Made by a program: the position numbers and the translations under genes. A stretch of DNA of 45,320 nt. Origin: Fidelibacterota bacterium. GTDB lineage: Bacteria > Fidelibacterota > Fidelibacteria > Fidelibacterales > Fidelibacteraceae. Below are positions 26,217 to 35,697 of this stretch, in pieces. Where the stretch lies: assembly GCA_028716785.1 (NCBI GenBank), contig JAQUPD010000017.1:1-45320 (forward strand), read 5' to 3'. The notes below the pieces were generated by a model that worked only from the letters and a program-made list of their open reading frames with translations, made no database searches and had not been told where the DNA came from. Numbering within the stretch: position 1 is the stretch's first letter; each line of letters opens with the position of its first letter.

Positions 26217-27647
26217 ATGTACTTACTGATTGCCATATTGCTAATTGCCGCCATTTACTCGACTAAGATAACCTCCAAATTTGGTATCCCGGTGCTTCTG
26301 CTATTTCTGGGGATTGGGATGCTATGCGGCAGTGATGTGCTCAATCTGATTTATTTTGACAATGCTATATTGGCTCAAAAAGTAGCCAATATCTTTTTAA
26401 TATTCATTTTATTCGAAGGTGGTTTTCATACCCGTCGCGAAATAGTGCAATCTGTTTTCGGTCCGGCTTTGTCACTCGCGACGTTCGGTATTGCTCTGAC
26501 GGCGGGAATTTTAGGACTTCTGATACATTTTATTATGGGGCTCGATTTACTTTATTCGTTGTTGATTGGCTCCATCATTTCTTCAACCGATGCCGCGGCA
26601 GTATTTATGATTATGCGTCAGCGTGCCATTAAAAAGCGCGTTTCCTTGACACTGGAAGTCGAATCGGCTACCAATGATCCGATGGCTATAATGTTAACAC
26701 TTGTTTTTATTCAAATAATTACAGGGCATCCCCAGAACATCGGACTTTTTATCCTCAATTTAATGTGGCAATTTGGTGGTGGAATAGTAGTAGGCTGGCT
26801 TATTAGTAAAGTCGGCGCGTTTCTATTCAATAACCTCAAGGTGGAAAATCGCGGTTATTATCATGTACTAAGCATAGCGGTCTGCTTGCTGGCATATGGA
26901 AGTGCAGAGGTTGTCAAAGCTAATGGCATTATCGCGGTTTTTTTTGCTGGATATTGGTTAGGAAATACGGATTTTGCTTATCGCAAAGGGATCGGCAATT
27001 TTATCGAAGGGATTTCGACTTTCTCTAATATCGCGATCTTTTTACTGCTGGGAGTTCTGGTTTTTCCCAAAAGCTTATTGTCGGTTTGGCAAGAAGGATT
27101 ATTAATTACGGCGATAATGATCCTAGTTGCTCGTCCACTGACTATTTTGATTTGCACTCTGCCATTTAAATTTAAATTTCGAGAAAAAGTGTTCCTAATG
27201 TGGGGTGGCATCAAGGGAGCTGTTCCCATTGTTTTAGCAACTTATCCAGCTGTTTATGGCATTGACCAGAATCATTTTATCTTCAATATTGTTTTCTTTG
27301 CCGTTTTTTTGTCGTGTTTATTACAAGGGGTCACACTTACCTGGGGCGCTTCGAAATTACGACTCTGTATTCCATCTCGACCGAAACCAATGCATTCGAT
27401 TGAATTGATCACGACCCGAAAAACCGATGTGGATGTCTTTGAAATTCAGCTATCCGATAATTCTATAATTGACGGTTTAAAAATCCGTGATTTAGCTCTA
27501 CCGCCCGATTCCTTAATTATTGCCATTATTCGAGATGATCAAATCATTCCGCCTAAAGGTCATACTGTATTGAAAAAAGGTGATATTTTATTCGTAATTG
27601 CCACTCAAGACGATGTTGAACGAATAAGCGAAATTCTAAGTAAATAA
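26217..27647 (+). CDS. CPA1-type K+(Na+)/H+ antiporter with C-terminal TrkA-C domain (NhaP2/CvrA-like)
   Basis: A 476-residue integral membrane exchanger. About 12 helices occupy residues 1-385, with the ion-binding Asn-Asp pair in LEVESATNDPMAIML. Family blocks include IFILFEGGFHTRREI, GSIISSTDAAAVF and MWGGIKGAVPIVLA. The last 75 residues form an RCK_C/TrkA-C domain (FEIQLSDNSIIDGLKIRDL to VLKKGDILFVIAT) that usually gates by binding a small ligand. NhaP2-like proteins export potassium or sodium in exchange for protons. A GAGGA ribosome site is well placed. It is divergent from the V/A-ATPase operon and has the same GC-richer composition, suggesting a joint role in ion and pH balance. Confidence 0.92.
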   Translation: MYLLIAILLIAAIYSTKITSKFGIPVLLLFLGIGMLCGSDVLNLIYFDNAILAQKVANIFLIFILFEGGFHTRREIVQSVFGPALSLATFGIALTAGILGLLIHFIMGLDLLYSLLIGSIISSTDAAAVFMIMRQRAIKKRVSLTLEVESATNDPMAIMLTLVFIQIITGHPQNIGLFILNLMWQFGGGIVVGWLISKVGAFLFNNLKVENRGYYHVLSIAVCLLAYGSAEVVKANGIIAVFFAGYWLGNTDFAYRKGIGNFIEGISTFSNIAIFLLLGVLVFPKSLLSVWQEGLLITAIMILVARPLTILICTLPFKFKFREKVFLMWGGIKGAVPIVLATYPAVYGIDQNHFIFNIVFFAVFLSCLLQGVTLTWGASKLRLCIPSRPKPMHSIELITTRKTDVDVFEIQLSDNSIIDGLKIRDLALPPDSLIIAIIRDDQIIPPKGHTVLKKGDILFVIATQDDVERISEILSK

Positions 27648-27759
27648 CCTGAAATAGATAAAAGAGATTGAGGTTAAGGAAAGAAAACGAGAATTGGAGT
27701 AGAGGAGCGTCAAATGTAACAAAAATACCAGTTACAACTCTTGTAATTTCAATCTCCTT

Positions 27760-28317
27760 TTATTGATAATCGTCTGTAATTGAATTATAGGTTTCATATT
27801 CTAAATACAAGACACATTCGTAAGCCTCTGCGCCTGCAGATTGTGTCAAAACAATAGCTAAATCCTGTTCTCATGTGATTTCAACTTCATCTTCGTCACC
27901 ATTTGGATGAGAGGTAATATGAAAAGAGTCAGAAACTGTCGCAGAAACTTCAGCTTTTCTATTTTCTTTATGTTGATCTTTATAGTTAATCTCCAGTGAT
28001 AAACTCTGTCTATCAACAAGATCGAAATAATCATAATAAAATAAACTACCATATATTAGATAATCATCATCTGGCATACCTCTTATTTACTTTAACTGTA
28101 GGAATAGTTGCAGAATTCATGACGTTAACGAAAATTAAATCTTCATTTTCATTGTAACCATCTTTATATGCACCAGCATTTACATATATTGAAATATCTT
28201 ATGAACTTGAAGAATCAAACAGTTCACATGAGTTTAAGAATAACAACAAACAAAAAAATTGAATAATTCCTAAAATTAATTGACTTCTTGCTTTAATTTT
28301 AAATCCTGCTTTTTATG
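27760..28317 (-). pseudogene. Decayed lipoprotein gene
   Basis: Read leftward, a signal peptide with lipobox (FCLLLFLNSC) is followed by ELFDSSSS, then TAA. The same frame continues with IYVNAGAYKDGYNENEDLIF, then a frameshift near 28075 leads into YDYFDLVDRQSLSLEINYKD. After VEIT a TGA interrupts, yet the frame continues (EQDLAIVLTQSAGAEAYECV) to TAA at 27760. That makes two stops and one frameshift in an otherwise coherent secreted protein. No ATG is found in frame upstream of the signal. I do not recognise a family. Confidence 0.65.
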
Positions 28318-28471
28318 TTTTTACTTTTATGTTATGTCTAACGGACAACGCTCAGCCACGCTGGGTTACGAAGCCCTAATCCTTTGTTTATTCTCAAATC
28401 TTCAGAAAATTCATAAAACTTCATTTTCATCGAACAGCTCCCACCCTTGGTTGCAGGGGATGATTAGGAAT

Positions 28472-28684
28472 TTAAAAATAGAATGAACAACCAAATTTTA
28501 CACCTCCAGTATTAAGTGAATATTCATTAATCTTTATTGTCTGATAAGCATTACCTATAAATGGTTGCTTAAACCACGTACGTTTATATGATATATCTTC
28601 ACTCTATTCGCCATGGACACTCATTGACTAGACCATTATAATCAAAACCATATCCTGTCAAAAAGTTCAAAAAATTGTAAGTTT
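28472..28684 (-). pseudogene. C-terminal fragment of an outer-membrane beta-barrel protein
   Basis: Two overlapping frames joined by one frameshift encode NFLTGYGFDYNGLVNECPW and then SYKRTWFKQPFIGN. The end is NTGGVKFGCSFYF, an alternating strand with terminal Phe, as in outer-membrane barrels. Nothing upstream continues it. It lies between the lipoprotein relic and the T9SS-tail fragment on the same strand, so all three may once have been one envelope-gene cluster. Confidence 0.5.
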
Positions 28685-28741
28685 ACACACTTTTCATTTT
28701 TAATTTTACACAAACCTGAAGACTTGTGTCAAATTCCAAAA

Positions 28742-29317
28742 TTACCTGATAAAAACCATCTTATTCGTCTTGCAATAACTATCGCTGGTAATATTGATAA
28801 AATAAATCCCTGAAGATACTATCTTACCAGTCTTATCTGTTCCATCCCAGTCTAACTTGTATAAACCTGCACGTTGATTGCCTTTGAAAAGCGTTGTGAC
28901 TTTTTCCCCTCGCACATTATATACTGGCAACTCAACATAGACATCTTCCGGCAAATCGTATGATATAGTAGTCACCGGGTTAAACGGATTGGGATAATTC
29001 GGATACAAGCAAAACTCAGATGGACCATCTTTCTTTACAGGCATGGCTGATATCGGACCATAAAGTTTAGTCTTTTCATCACAACCTATATCCTCAAGCT
29101 TATACCAGTAGGTAACTCCATTCTTTACATCTTGATCAATATAACTATACTCATGCTTTTCCGAACTGCTTCCAGCACCCGCAATTAAATCATCATTCAA
29201 CATTAAAAATTCACCATTAGACTTTGTGCTGCGGTAGATATTGAAACCGAGGTTATCTACTTCGCTCTCGGTTATCCATTTTAAAGTAACCTGCTCATCT
29301 CCAGCGATAGCGGTGAA
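28742..29317 (-). pseudogene. T9SS-tailed secreted protein, N-terminus lost
   Basis: The surviving part has a fibronectin III-like strand set (QVTLKWITESEVDNLGFNIY to GVTYWYKLED). A canonical sorting domain of about 80 residues follows: LYPNYPNPFNPVTTISYDLP, YNVRGEKV, GLYKLDWDGTD and SSGIYF, then the basic end NKMVFIR. The frame runs intact to about 29317 and then meets the IS982-type relic and a stop (29330). The gene is truncated at that junction. An ATG at 29203 exists, but a product lacking a signal peptide could not be exported. Confidence 0.75.
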
Positions 29318-29321
29318 TAAG

Positions 29322-29824
29322 GAATACAGCTATTGCGCGGCTCAAAACTCCCATTATTTTGGGTATAAATTCCATGGGGTTTGTAGTCTTAATGGGGTCA
29401 TAACCAGTTTTGATTTCTCCAAAGCTAACCATGCCGATATTCAATATCTCAGTGATATCGAACCTTATTATGCTAATTGTCTGATGTTAGGGGATAGGCC
29501 TATCTCGATTCTGAATATCAACTGGAATTATTCGAGACGAGAGGTATTCAGTTAAATACACCTATGCGCTCCAATCAGAAGAATTATCGAAAACAACCAG
29601 CATTGTTTCGAAAAGTTCGTAAACAGATTGAAACCTTGTTTTCTCAGTTGGTAGATCAATTCGTTATTCGTGTAAATTATGCCAAAACCTTTGTTGGTCT
29701 GGCTACCAGAATTTTGTCGAAAGTGACTGCCTTCACTTTTCTACAGTTCCTGAATTCTATCAATAATAAATCCCTAAACCATATTAGCATGCGCTTGCTT
29801 AATTCCACACAACGGGTTGAATAA
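29322..29824 (+). mobile_element. IS982-family transposase relic (5'-truncated, frameshifted)
   Basis: The first frame gives YFGYKFHGVCSLNGVITSFD and ANHADIQYLSDIEPYYANC, then LGDR. This matches the central DDE part of IS982 transposases. After a one-base frameshift near 29498 the reading continues with YLDSEYQLELFETRGI, NTPMRSNQKNYRKQ, and RKQIETLFSQLVDQFVIRVN, with the catalytic Glu in KQIETLFSQL. The end is IISK-like (RILSKVTAFTFLQFLN). The N-terminal third is missing. No terminal inverted repeats are evident. The junction with the truncated T9SS gene indicates deletion rather than simple insertion. Confidence 0.8.
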
Positions 29825-29846
29825 ATATTCTAATTCAAAATCTTCT

Positions 29847-30962
29847 CTATTTCAAATTTTCAGGATTGAGTCCTTCCAATTCAGGCAAGATAAATCGTCC
29901 ATCCTTGCGGATTAGTGTATCATCAAACCAAATTTCTCCACCACCATATTCGGGTGTTTGACGCAAAACTAGATCCCAATGGATAGCACTTTTATTGCCA
30001 TTGTTGGTTTCTTCATAGGTATCTCCAGGTGTAAAATGGATAGAACCCGCTATTTTTTCATCAAAAAGTATATCCAACATAGCCTCCGTAATCCAGGGAT
30101 TAAGTCCAATTGCAAATTCCCCTACATACCGCGCACCGTCATCTGTATCAAAAATTGCTCTCAATTTTTCAGGATGATCCCCCTCAATATCCACAATTTT
30201 TCCGTCTTTAAATGTCAATCGAATATCTTGAAAAATTGTCCCTTGATATAAGGTTGGCGTATTATAATGAATTACCCCATTAACACTCTCTTTTACGGGC
30301 GCAGTAAACACTTCGCCATCCGGGATATTTGCCTTTCCATCACACTTGATGCCCGGAAATCCTTTTATTGAAAAGGTTAACTCTGTGTCTCTACCTGTTA
30401 TTCGGACTTTATCTGTCTTATTTATCCATGCTACGAGTGGATCCATGGCGTGGGACATTTTTGAATAATCCAATGTGCAAACATTAAAAAAGAAGTCTTC
30501 AAAAGCTTCTGTGCTCATGCCAGCCTGTTGTGCCATGGACGGAGTAGGATATCGCAGGACAACCCATCGAGTTTTGGGCACCCGAATTTCTTTATGAACA
30601 GGATAATTCCACAACAGTTCATAGCGTTTCATATCCTCAGGAGGAACATCCGACAATTCAGCAATATTTAAGGATCCTCTCACACCAATATAGCAGTCCA
30701 TTTCTTTCATAACTGCGGCTTCCAATTTTCCGCTTAACCCAAGTTGATTTTCATTCCCCTTGCAAAGAAGTTCTCGGGTAATGACGGAGGATTTAAGGGT
30801 TACAAAAGGATTCCCCTTCCGCTTACGAATAGCCCCAATGAGTTGTACAACGAACGTATCAGGAATATTAAAGGCTTCAATTAAAACGTTTTCATTTTCC
30901 TGTACATCGATTGAATAATTAACAAGGAGATCTGACAATGCCTTTTCTCTAGGATCTTTCAT
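29847..30962 (-). CDS. M29-family aminopeptidase (AmpS/AmpT-like)
   Basis: A cytoplasmic metallo-aminopeptidase of 371 residues, normal for clan MQ family M29. The dinuclear metal ligands appear in order: Glu in NIPDGEVFTAPV, Glu in YVGEFAIGLNP, His in GSIHFTPGDTY, His in SAIHWDLV, and a late Asp in WFDDTLIRKDG. It trims N-terminal residues from peptides and may serve peptide recycling. A GGAGGA ribosome site is present upstream of the ATG. It is the first intact gene of host-like composition after the IS982 relic. The 255 bases upstream (30963-31217) hold nothing else I can recognise. Confidence 0.9.
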   Translation of the reverse strand: MKDPREKALSDLLVNYSIDVQENENVLIEAFNIPDTFVVQLIGAIRKRKGNPFVTLKSSVITRELLCKGNENQLGLSGKLEAAVMKEMDCYIGVRGSLNIAELSDVPPEDMKRYELLWNYPVHKEIRVPKTRWVVLRYPTPSMAQQAGMSTEAFEDFFFNVCTLDYSKMSHAMDPLVAWINKTDKVRITGRDTELTFSIKGFPGIKCDGKANIPDGEVFTAPVKESVNGVIHYNTPTLYQGTIFQDIRLTFKDGKIVDIEGDHPEKLRAIFDTDDGARYVGEFAIGLNPWITEAMLDILFDEKIAGSIHFTPGDTYEETNNGNKSAIHWDLVLRQTPEYGGGEIWFDDTLIRKDGRFILPELEGLNPENLK

Positions 30963-31217
30963 ACATTAATCCTCCTTCTTTTATGTAAAATAACTTTTTT
31001 TATTAGGCAAAAAGTTCTGGGAAGCCACCTTTCAAAGGATTCTCTCTAAGACAATACCCAGTGTTCCCCCATAACCAGCTTTTCATAAAAGTAATTTTGA
31101 TCAATTCCATTGGTACACAATCACATGAGTATAAGCAATTTTTTCAAAGTTAAGCATGGTTTTCAAACGCTAAACAAACAAAACACCCTTCTACTGTATA
31201 AATAACTCGCCGTTCCC

Positions 31218-31676
31218 TTATAGCTTATCAATCTCTTCTTCAGAATAAATGGTTATCCCTTCATTTTTTAACATGTGTGCTGTAATGCCACATCCTGGTA
31301 TTAATCTTCCCTGAAATGTCCCATCAAAAACCCTATTTTTCCCGCAGGATGGGGATTCCTCCTTTAAAAGGGCTTTTTGGATGTGGAGAAGATGAAGCAC
31401 TTTCACAGTTTCTCGAGCCCCTTTCAAAAAAGCTTGAGTACACATCTCCCCTTCCCGATTCACAACCTCACCCAGACCTGCTAAAATTGCTTGTGCAGAT
31501 GCACGAAGTTCGCAAGGAATCCGCGGCGTGGGTAATCCACCTGCTTGTTCTGGACAAAAAGGAATGAAATCATATCGGGTAGACATTTCTAAAACCTTTT
31601 GACAGGGCTTTGCATTCCCACCATATCGACACGAAAGTCCTACCAAACAGGCTGATACAAGCAGTTTCTCTTTCAT
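31218..31676 (-). CDS. DUF523 protein, TudS-like (thiouracil desulfidase family)
   Basis: A 152-residue small protein with the conserved cysteines of DUF523: SACLVGLSCRYGG at the start, FCPEQAGGL in the middle (about residue 40), and EESPSCGKN (about residue 110). In TudS three such cysteines hold a [4Fe-4S] cluster that removes sulfur from thiouracil, so a desulfidase or tRNA-nucleobase salvage role is plausible but unproven here. The ATG overlaps the end of the pullulanase-like gene by four bases. The stop is followed by an intergenic gap. It forms one leftward run with the pullulanase-like gene, PNP and rlmN. Confidence 0.85.
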   Translation of the reverse strand: MKEKLLVSACLVGLSCRYGGNAKPCQKVLEMSTRYDFIPFCPEQAGGLPTPRIPCELRASAQAILAGLGEVVNREGEMCTQAFLKGARETVKVLHLLHIQKALLKEESPSCGKNRVFDGTFQGRLIPGCGITAHMLKNEGITIYSEEEIDKL

Positions 31677-33766
31677 AAATTTTTTGTCTGTTCCAGTAAT
31701 GCTGCTCCTCGTGGATTTAGAACAATTTGATCGACTATCCCTTTTTGAAGAGGTTTTTCCAAGCCTACGTCTGATTCATTGGCACGAATATTCCACTTTC
31801 CTTCTGGAAGTTTATACATCGCATATTTTACAGGATCTCCATTCACAAGGACAAGATAGTGCCTATCAGAAGAGGGATCATTGATTTCATAGCCAATTCC
31901 AAATTGGGTATCAATAGAATAATGCCGCCTTAGATATTTACGAGAGGTTTTACGTAATTCAGGAATCATTTTTCGAAGCTCAATGAGATCTGCATAATAG
32001 GTAACGAGTTCTTTATTTTTTTGGGCAATGCTGTAGTTGATATAATTGGTCTCATTGTCTTTTTCATAGGAATTGTGGTCAATATGACCTACATGGGGGT
32101 CCTCAACACCAGAAGGAGCAATAACCTTAGAACGTGCAAATTCCTGTCCAGAATGCATCATCATAATTCCTTGGGATGTTGCCAGACAAAATGCAGCCAG
32201 TTTGTTGATTTCCAACATATCTCCTTGGACCAAATGATAGGTTTCCATACGTTGATTTTGGGGTGTCCAATTCATAAAAAGGCGAATAAAATCTCCCAAC
32301 GTGTTATCATCATGAGATTCTAAATAATTCACAGAATGTTTAGGCGTTTGAAAGAGTCCCCCATCATGAATTAATGTGCCTGTAAAAAAACGAAATGCAT
32401 TATCACGCGTTACCCCATCATCCCACCTGCCAAAAATAAATCCGGGGCGATTCTCGGGATTTTGTCCTTTTATACCATTTCGGAACTGGTCATTCCAAGC
32501 AGCCCATCCCAATTCGCTAAAACGTGCTGGTTTGTAAGCACCTCCCCATGGCTCTGCAATAATAATCACATTGGGGTTCACCTTTCGTGCTTCTTCAAGA
32601 ATCATTTTACACGTTTCTTCGTCAATCATGGCTGCTAAATCAAAACGAAAACCATCAATATGATATTTTTGCATCCAAAAAAGCACACTATCAACAATCA
32701 AACGTCTGCTCATGGGGCGCTCTGTGGCAAAATCATTTCCACAACCGCTTATCGAAAGAAAATCCCCCTTCTTATCCAGTCGAAAATAATATTTTTTATC
32801 AATGTATTTCAAGGGATTATAATCGTACTCCGAAACGTGGTTATACACCACATCCATAATAACGGCAATTCCTTCTTTATGAAAGGCTTTCACCATTTCT
32901 TTCATTTCTCTTACTTGTCGTCCATCATGGCCACTATATCCCCCTTCTTTCAGGGAAGGATTGGAAGCATAATACGATTCTGGAGCGAAGAAATAGCTTG
33001 TCATATATCCCCAGTGATTCCTTTCATAAGGATTCCACGTGTTATATTTTCGTTCAACACTATCTTTATAGGGAATTTCAATATTGGCAAATTCCATGAG
33101 GGGTAAAAATTCTACAGCATTTACACGCAGTGAGGTGATATATTCAAGTCCTCCTGTAATTCCCTTCTCAATTGCTCCCAAATACGTGCCTGGTTTAGAT
33201 GCCCTTGAAGAAGGATGCGCTGTTAAATCTCGAAGATGCGCTTCATAAATCACAAGATCCCGAGGATCTTCTGGAGCAACCCACGTATCATGACCCCACG
33301 TGAAATCATCTTTTAGAATAATAGATTTTGCTTCGTGAGTGAAATGGTTCTTTGTGGATACGGCAATCGAATAGGGATCTGCAATAACAAGACTATCATT
33401 AAACATCTCACCAGATCCCTCTGGACCCGATACTTGATAGCCATAGTACTCTCCCCAACGATTGCTTTTACTTATATACTCCCACACACCTTGATCATCT
33501 CGAATCATGTAAAAAGTTTCATAGGGAGTTTCATCGTTATACTTTTTGAAAAAAAGAATCTTTACCTGCGTTGCACGAGGTGCAAAAACGCGAAATGTCA
33601 TTTTTCCCTCTTCAACAGTCATTCCTAAAGCTTTGTCAGAATAGAGTTTGTCAAAATCTTTTTCTGTAAAAGGTTCTACCTTTTGTGGCGTTTCATACAC
33701 GGTATTATCCGTCATGCATCCTCCTAATACCATCACCATACACGCAGTAATGAGTGCTAATTTCAT
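31673..33766 (-). CDS. Pullulanase / GH13 alpha-glucan debranching lipoprotein
   Basis: A 697-residue enzyme with signal peptide and lipobox (VLGGC, Cys17), so it is membrane-anchored outside the cytoplasm. A CBM48-like N-terminal domain (about 45-140) precedes the GH13 barrel. Region I is DVVYNH (305-310), and region II is DGFRFD, with Asp376 as nucleophile. Region III is AEPWGG, with Glu405 as acid/base, and region IV is NYLESHDD. The pullulanase-type YEAHLRDLT segment and NHWGY motif suggest attack on alpha-1,6 branches of pullulan, starch or glycogen. A C-terminal beta domain ends the protein. It lies twelve bases from the PNP gene, with no evident functional link beyond co-transcription. 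Confidence 0.9.
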   Translation of the reverse strand: MKLALITACMVMVLGGCMTDNTVYETPQKVEPFTEKDFDKLYSDKALGMTVEEGKMTFRVFAPRATQVKILFFKKYNDETPYETFYMIRDDQGVWEYISKSNRWGEYYGYQVSGPEGSGEMFNDSLVIADPYSIAVSTKNHFTHEAKSIILKDDFTWGHDTWVAPEDPRDLVIYEAHLRDLTAHPSSRASKPGTYLGAIEKGITGGLEYITSLRVNAVEFLPLMEFANIEIPYKDSVERKYNTWNPYERNHWGYMTSYFFAPESYYASNPSLKEGGYSGHDGRQVREMKEMVKAFHKEGIAVIMDVVYNHVSEYDYNPLKYIDKKYYFRLDKKGDFLSISGCGNDFATERPMSRRLIVDSVLFWMQKYHIDGFRFDLAAMIDEETCKMILEEARKVNPNVIIIAEPWGGAYKPARFSELGWAAWNDQFRNGIKGQNPENRPGFIFGRWDDGVTRDNAFRFFTGTLIHDGGLFQTPKHSVNYLESHDDNTLGDFIRLFMNWTPQNQRMETYHLVQGDMLEINKLAAFCLATSQGIMMMHSGQEFARSKVIAPSGVEDPHVGHIDHNSYEKDNETNYINYSIAQKNKELVTYYADLIELRKMIPELRKTSRKYLRRHYSIDTQFGIGYEINDPSSDRHYLVLVNGDPVKYAMYKLPEGKWNIRANESDVGLEKPLQKGIVDQIVLNPRGAALLEQTKNL

Positions 33767-33777
33767 AACTGCCTCAT

Positions 33778-34551
33778 CTATTTTTGATTTATTACGGTTA
33801 AGAGTGACGAAACAAGCGCTTTCATATTTCCACTGACCTTCAGAGCTGTTTCTGTCACTTCTTCATGATAAAGAGCTTCCTTTTTAATGCCGGCTGCGTA
33901 ATTTGTAGCACAGCTCAAAGGATAGACATTCATCCCATAAGAACGGGCACGAATGACTTCTGGCATTGTAGACATCCCTACAATATCGGCACCGAGTCGA
34001 CTGAAATATTGGATTTCTGCTGGTGTTTCATAGGAAGGGCCTGTTGTCCAGACATAAATTCCACTCCCGATATTAACACCGGATATTTTTGCTGCTTTAT
34101 CTATCGCCTTCTTCTCATGATCACGTATCTTTGCTAAGGTAAGATCTCCTGCTTCCGCAGCTTTTTTTGTAAAATCGATAAAATCATCAATTCGAAAAAT
34201 GGTTCCTTTGGGATATTTTGTATTTATCAATCCTGCAGCATTGGTAATTACAACATGGGTTATCCCCACATCATGAAAATATTCTATAATGGATAAGACT
34301 TTTTCAATACTATAGCCCTCATAGTAATGGAATCGCCCCTTTGCAGCCAGCAAACGATGTCCTTTCCATTCGCCCAAAACAAACTTTCCTTCATGTCCTT
34401 CTACCGTTGATGTTGGAAATCCTGGAATATCTTTATAGGGCAAGATAACTTCTGGAATAATTTCTGATACCATCTCTCCTAACCCACTCCCAAGTACTAT
34501 GGCTACCTGGACAGGCTTTTTGTTTAATAAGTCCTTTAATGGATCACGCAT
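33778..34551 (-). CDS. Purine nucleoside phosphorylase (trimeric, PunA-like)
   Basis: Phosphorolyses purine nucleosides to base and ribose 1-phosphate for salvage. The 257 residues show the phosphate/purine-site blocks VLGSGLG, GHEGKFV, AKGRFHYYEGY, ITNAAG, DIVGMSTMPEVIRARSYGM and SCATNYAAG. The frame is open for another 52 codons upstream, but that part lies inside rlmN and is not homologous. The ATG at 34551 has a GGGAAG ribosome site and overlaps the rlmN stop by eight bases, so I chose it. Confidence 0.93.
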   Translation of the reverse strand: MRDPLKDLLNKKPVQVAIVLGSGLGEMVSEIIPEVILPYKDIPGFPTSTVEGHEGKFVLGEWKGHRLLAAKGRFHYYEGYSIEKVLSIIEYFHDVGITHVVITNAAGLINTKYPKGTIFRIDDFIDFTKKAAEAGDLTLAKIRDHEKKAIDKAAKISGVNIGSGIYVWTTGPSYETPAEIQYFSRLGADIVGMSTMPEVIRARSYGMNVYPLSCATNYAAGIKKEALYHEEVTETALKVSGNMKALVSSLLTVINQK

Positions 34552-35590
34552 ACTCTTCCCTTTTAGTTTCGGTGTATAATTGTCCACATGCTGCTTGCTT
34601 ATCCCGTCCACCACTCCAACGAATGGTAACAGGAAAAGAAGCTCTCGACTGAAGATAATCAGCAAAAGCGAGAATTTCCTCCTCATCAGGCATTTGATAA
34701 GGTGCATGGGTCATATTATAAGGGATAAGATTTACTTTACAATTTAGATCTTTTAATCGTGAAACCAGAATATCAGCATCCTTTATTGTCATCGTGACAT
34801 CCTTAAGCAAAACATATTCAAAAGTGACTCGTCGGTGCGTTTTCTGAGTATAAAATTTAACTGCTTTTAAAAGGTCTGTCAAAGGATATTGTTTATTGAT
34901 GGGCATCAAGACATCCCGAAGATCATCACGAATAGCATTTAAAGAGACTGCCAATTTAAAGGGATATGGGAGTTCCGCAAAGGCGTAAATTCCTGGAACA
35001 AGTCCTGCTGTTGAAACAGTAATATGGCGTGCGCTAATATGTAATCCTTTGGGATGATTCATGATTTTCGCAGCCTGTGCAACTGATTCAAAATTATGAA
35101 AAGGTTCTCCCATGCCCATAAATACAACGTTCGTAATGTTTTCAGGAATCCATCGACTTATTTGCAATACTTGATCTACAATTTCACCAGCAGAAAGATT
35201 CCGATGAAATCCCATGCGGGCAGTTTGACAAAAAGAACACTTTAAAGCACACCCAACCTGACTGCTTACACAAACAGTCCTGCGATTTTTTGAGGGAAGA
35301 TAAACACTTTCTATCGCTTCACCATCGGTAAGTTTAAATAAAAATTTTTGTGAGTCTGCAAAAGAGGTAGGGATGTCGTTTACTAACTGCGTGAGAAATA
35401 AGTTTCCTTCCTGTTGAATAAGATCACGGAGAGATTGTGGGAGGGTATACATCGCTTGAGGACCCTCAACTTTTTTCCCATAGAGCCATTCAGCGAGCTG
35501 TCGCCCTCTATAGGCAGGATATCCTTTTGATAAAACCCATGCTTCAATCTCTTCCGGAAGAAGATTTTTTAAGGATTGTTTATAGACCAT
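34544..35590 (-). CDS. rlmN: 23S rRNA / tRNA adenine-C2 methyltransferase RlmN
   Basis: Radical-SAM enzyme that methylates C2 of A2503 in 23S rRNA and A37 in some tRNAs. The cluster cysteines CxxxCxxC are at 114, 118 and 121. The SAM region GMGEPFHNF follows, and the C-terminal Cys that forms the methyl intermediate is in DKQAACGQLY. A helix-turn N-terminal RNA-binding domain (1-90) is present. At 348 residues it is full length. The first gene of a leftward run, it is divergent from tRNA-Pro(CGG). Confidence 0.96.
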   Translation of the reverse strand: MVYKQSLKNLLPEEIEAWVLSKGYPAYRGRQLAEWLYGKKVEGPQAMYTLPQSLRDLIQQEGNLFLTQLVNDIPTSFADSQKFLFKLTDGEAIESVYLPSKNRRTVCVSSQVGCALKCSFCQTARMGFHRNLSAGEIVDQVLQISRWIPENITNVVFMGMGEPFHNFESVAQAAKIMNHPKGLHISARHITVSTAGLVPGIYAFAELPYPFKLAVSLNAIRDDLRDVLMPINKQYPLTDLLKAVKFYTQKTHRRVTFEYVLLKDVTMTIKDADILVSRLKDLNCKVNLIPYNMTHAPYQMPDEEEILAFADYLQSRASFPVTIRWSGGRDKQAACGQLYTETKREEYA

Positions 35591-35697
35591 AAAGGGAAAA
35601 ATACAAAGTTCACATATGAGGGTCTATCCTTTTTCACTTTTGCCATAAAATAATTTTTCATTCTCTTAAGAATCCTTAAATTTTCTATCTACATAAT

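Noticed and set aside
29241-29320. Start of the IS982-type frame inside the T9SS-tail fragment
   Set aside because: Transposase similarity begins only near 29322; the earlier part is antisense to the fibronectin-like region.
34552-34707. Longer purine nucleoside phosphorylase start giving a 309-residue protein
   Set aside because: The extra residues lie inside rlmN, have no homology, and the internal ATG has a good ribosome site.
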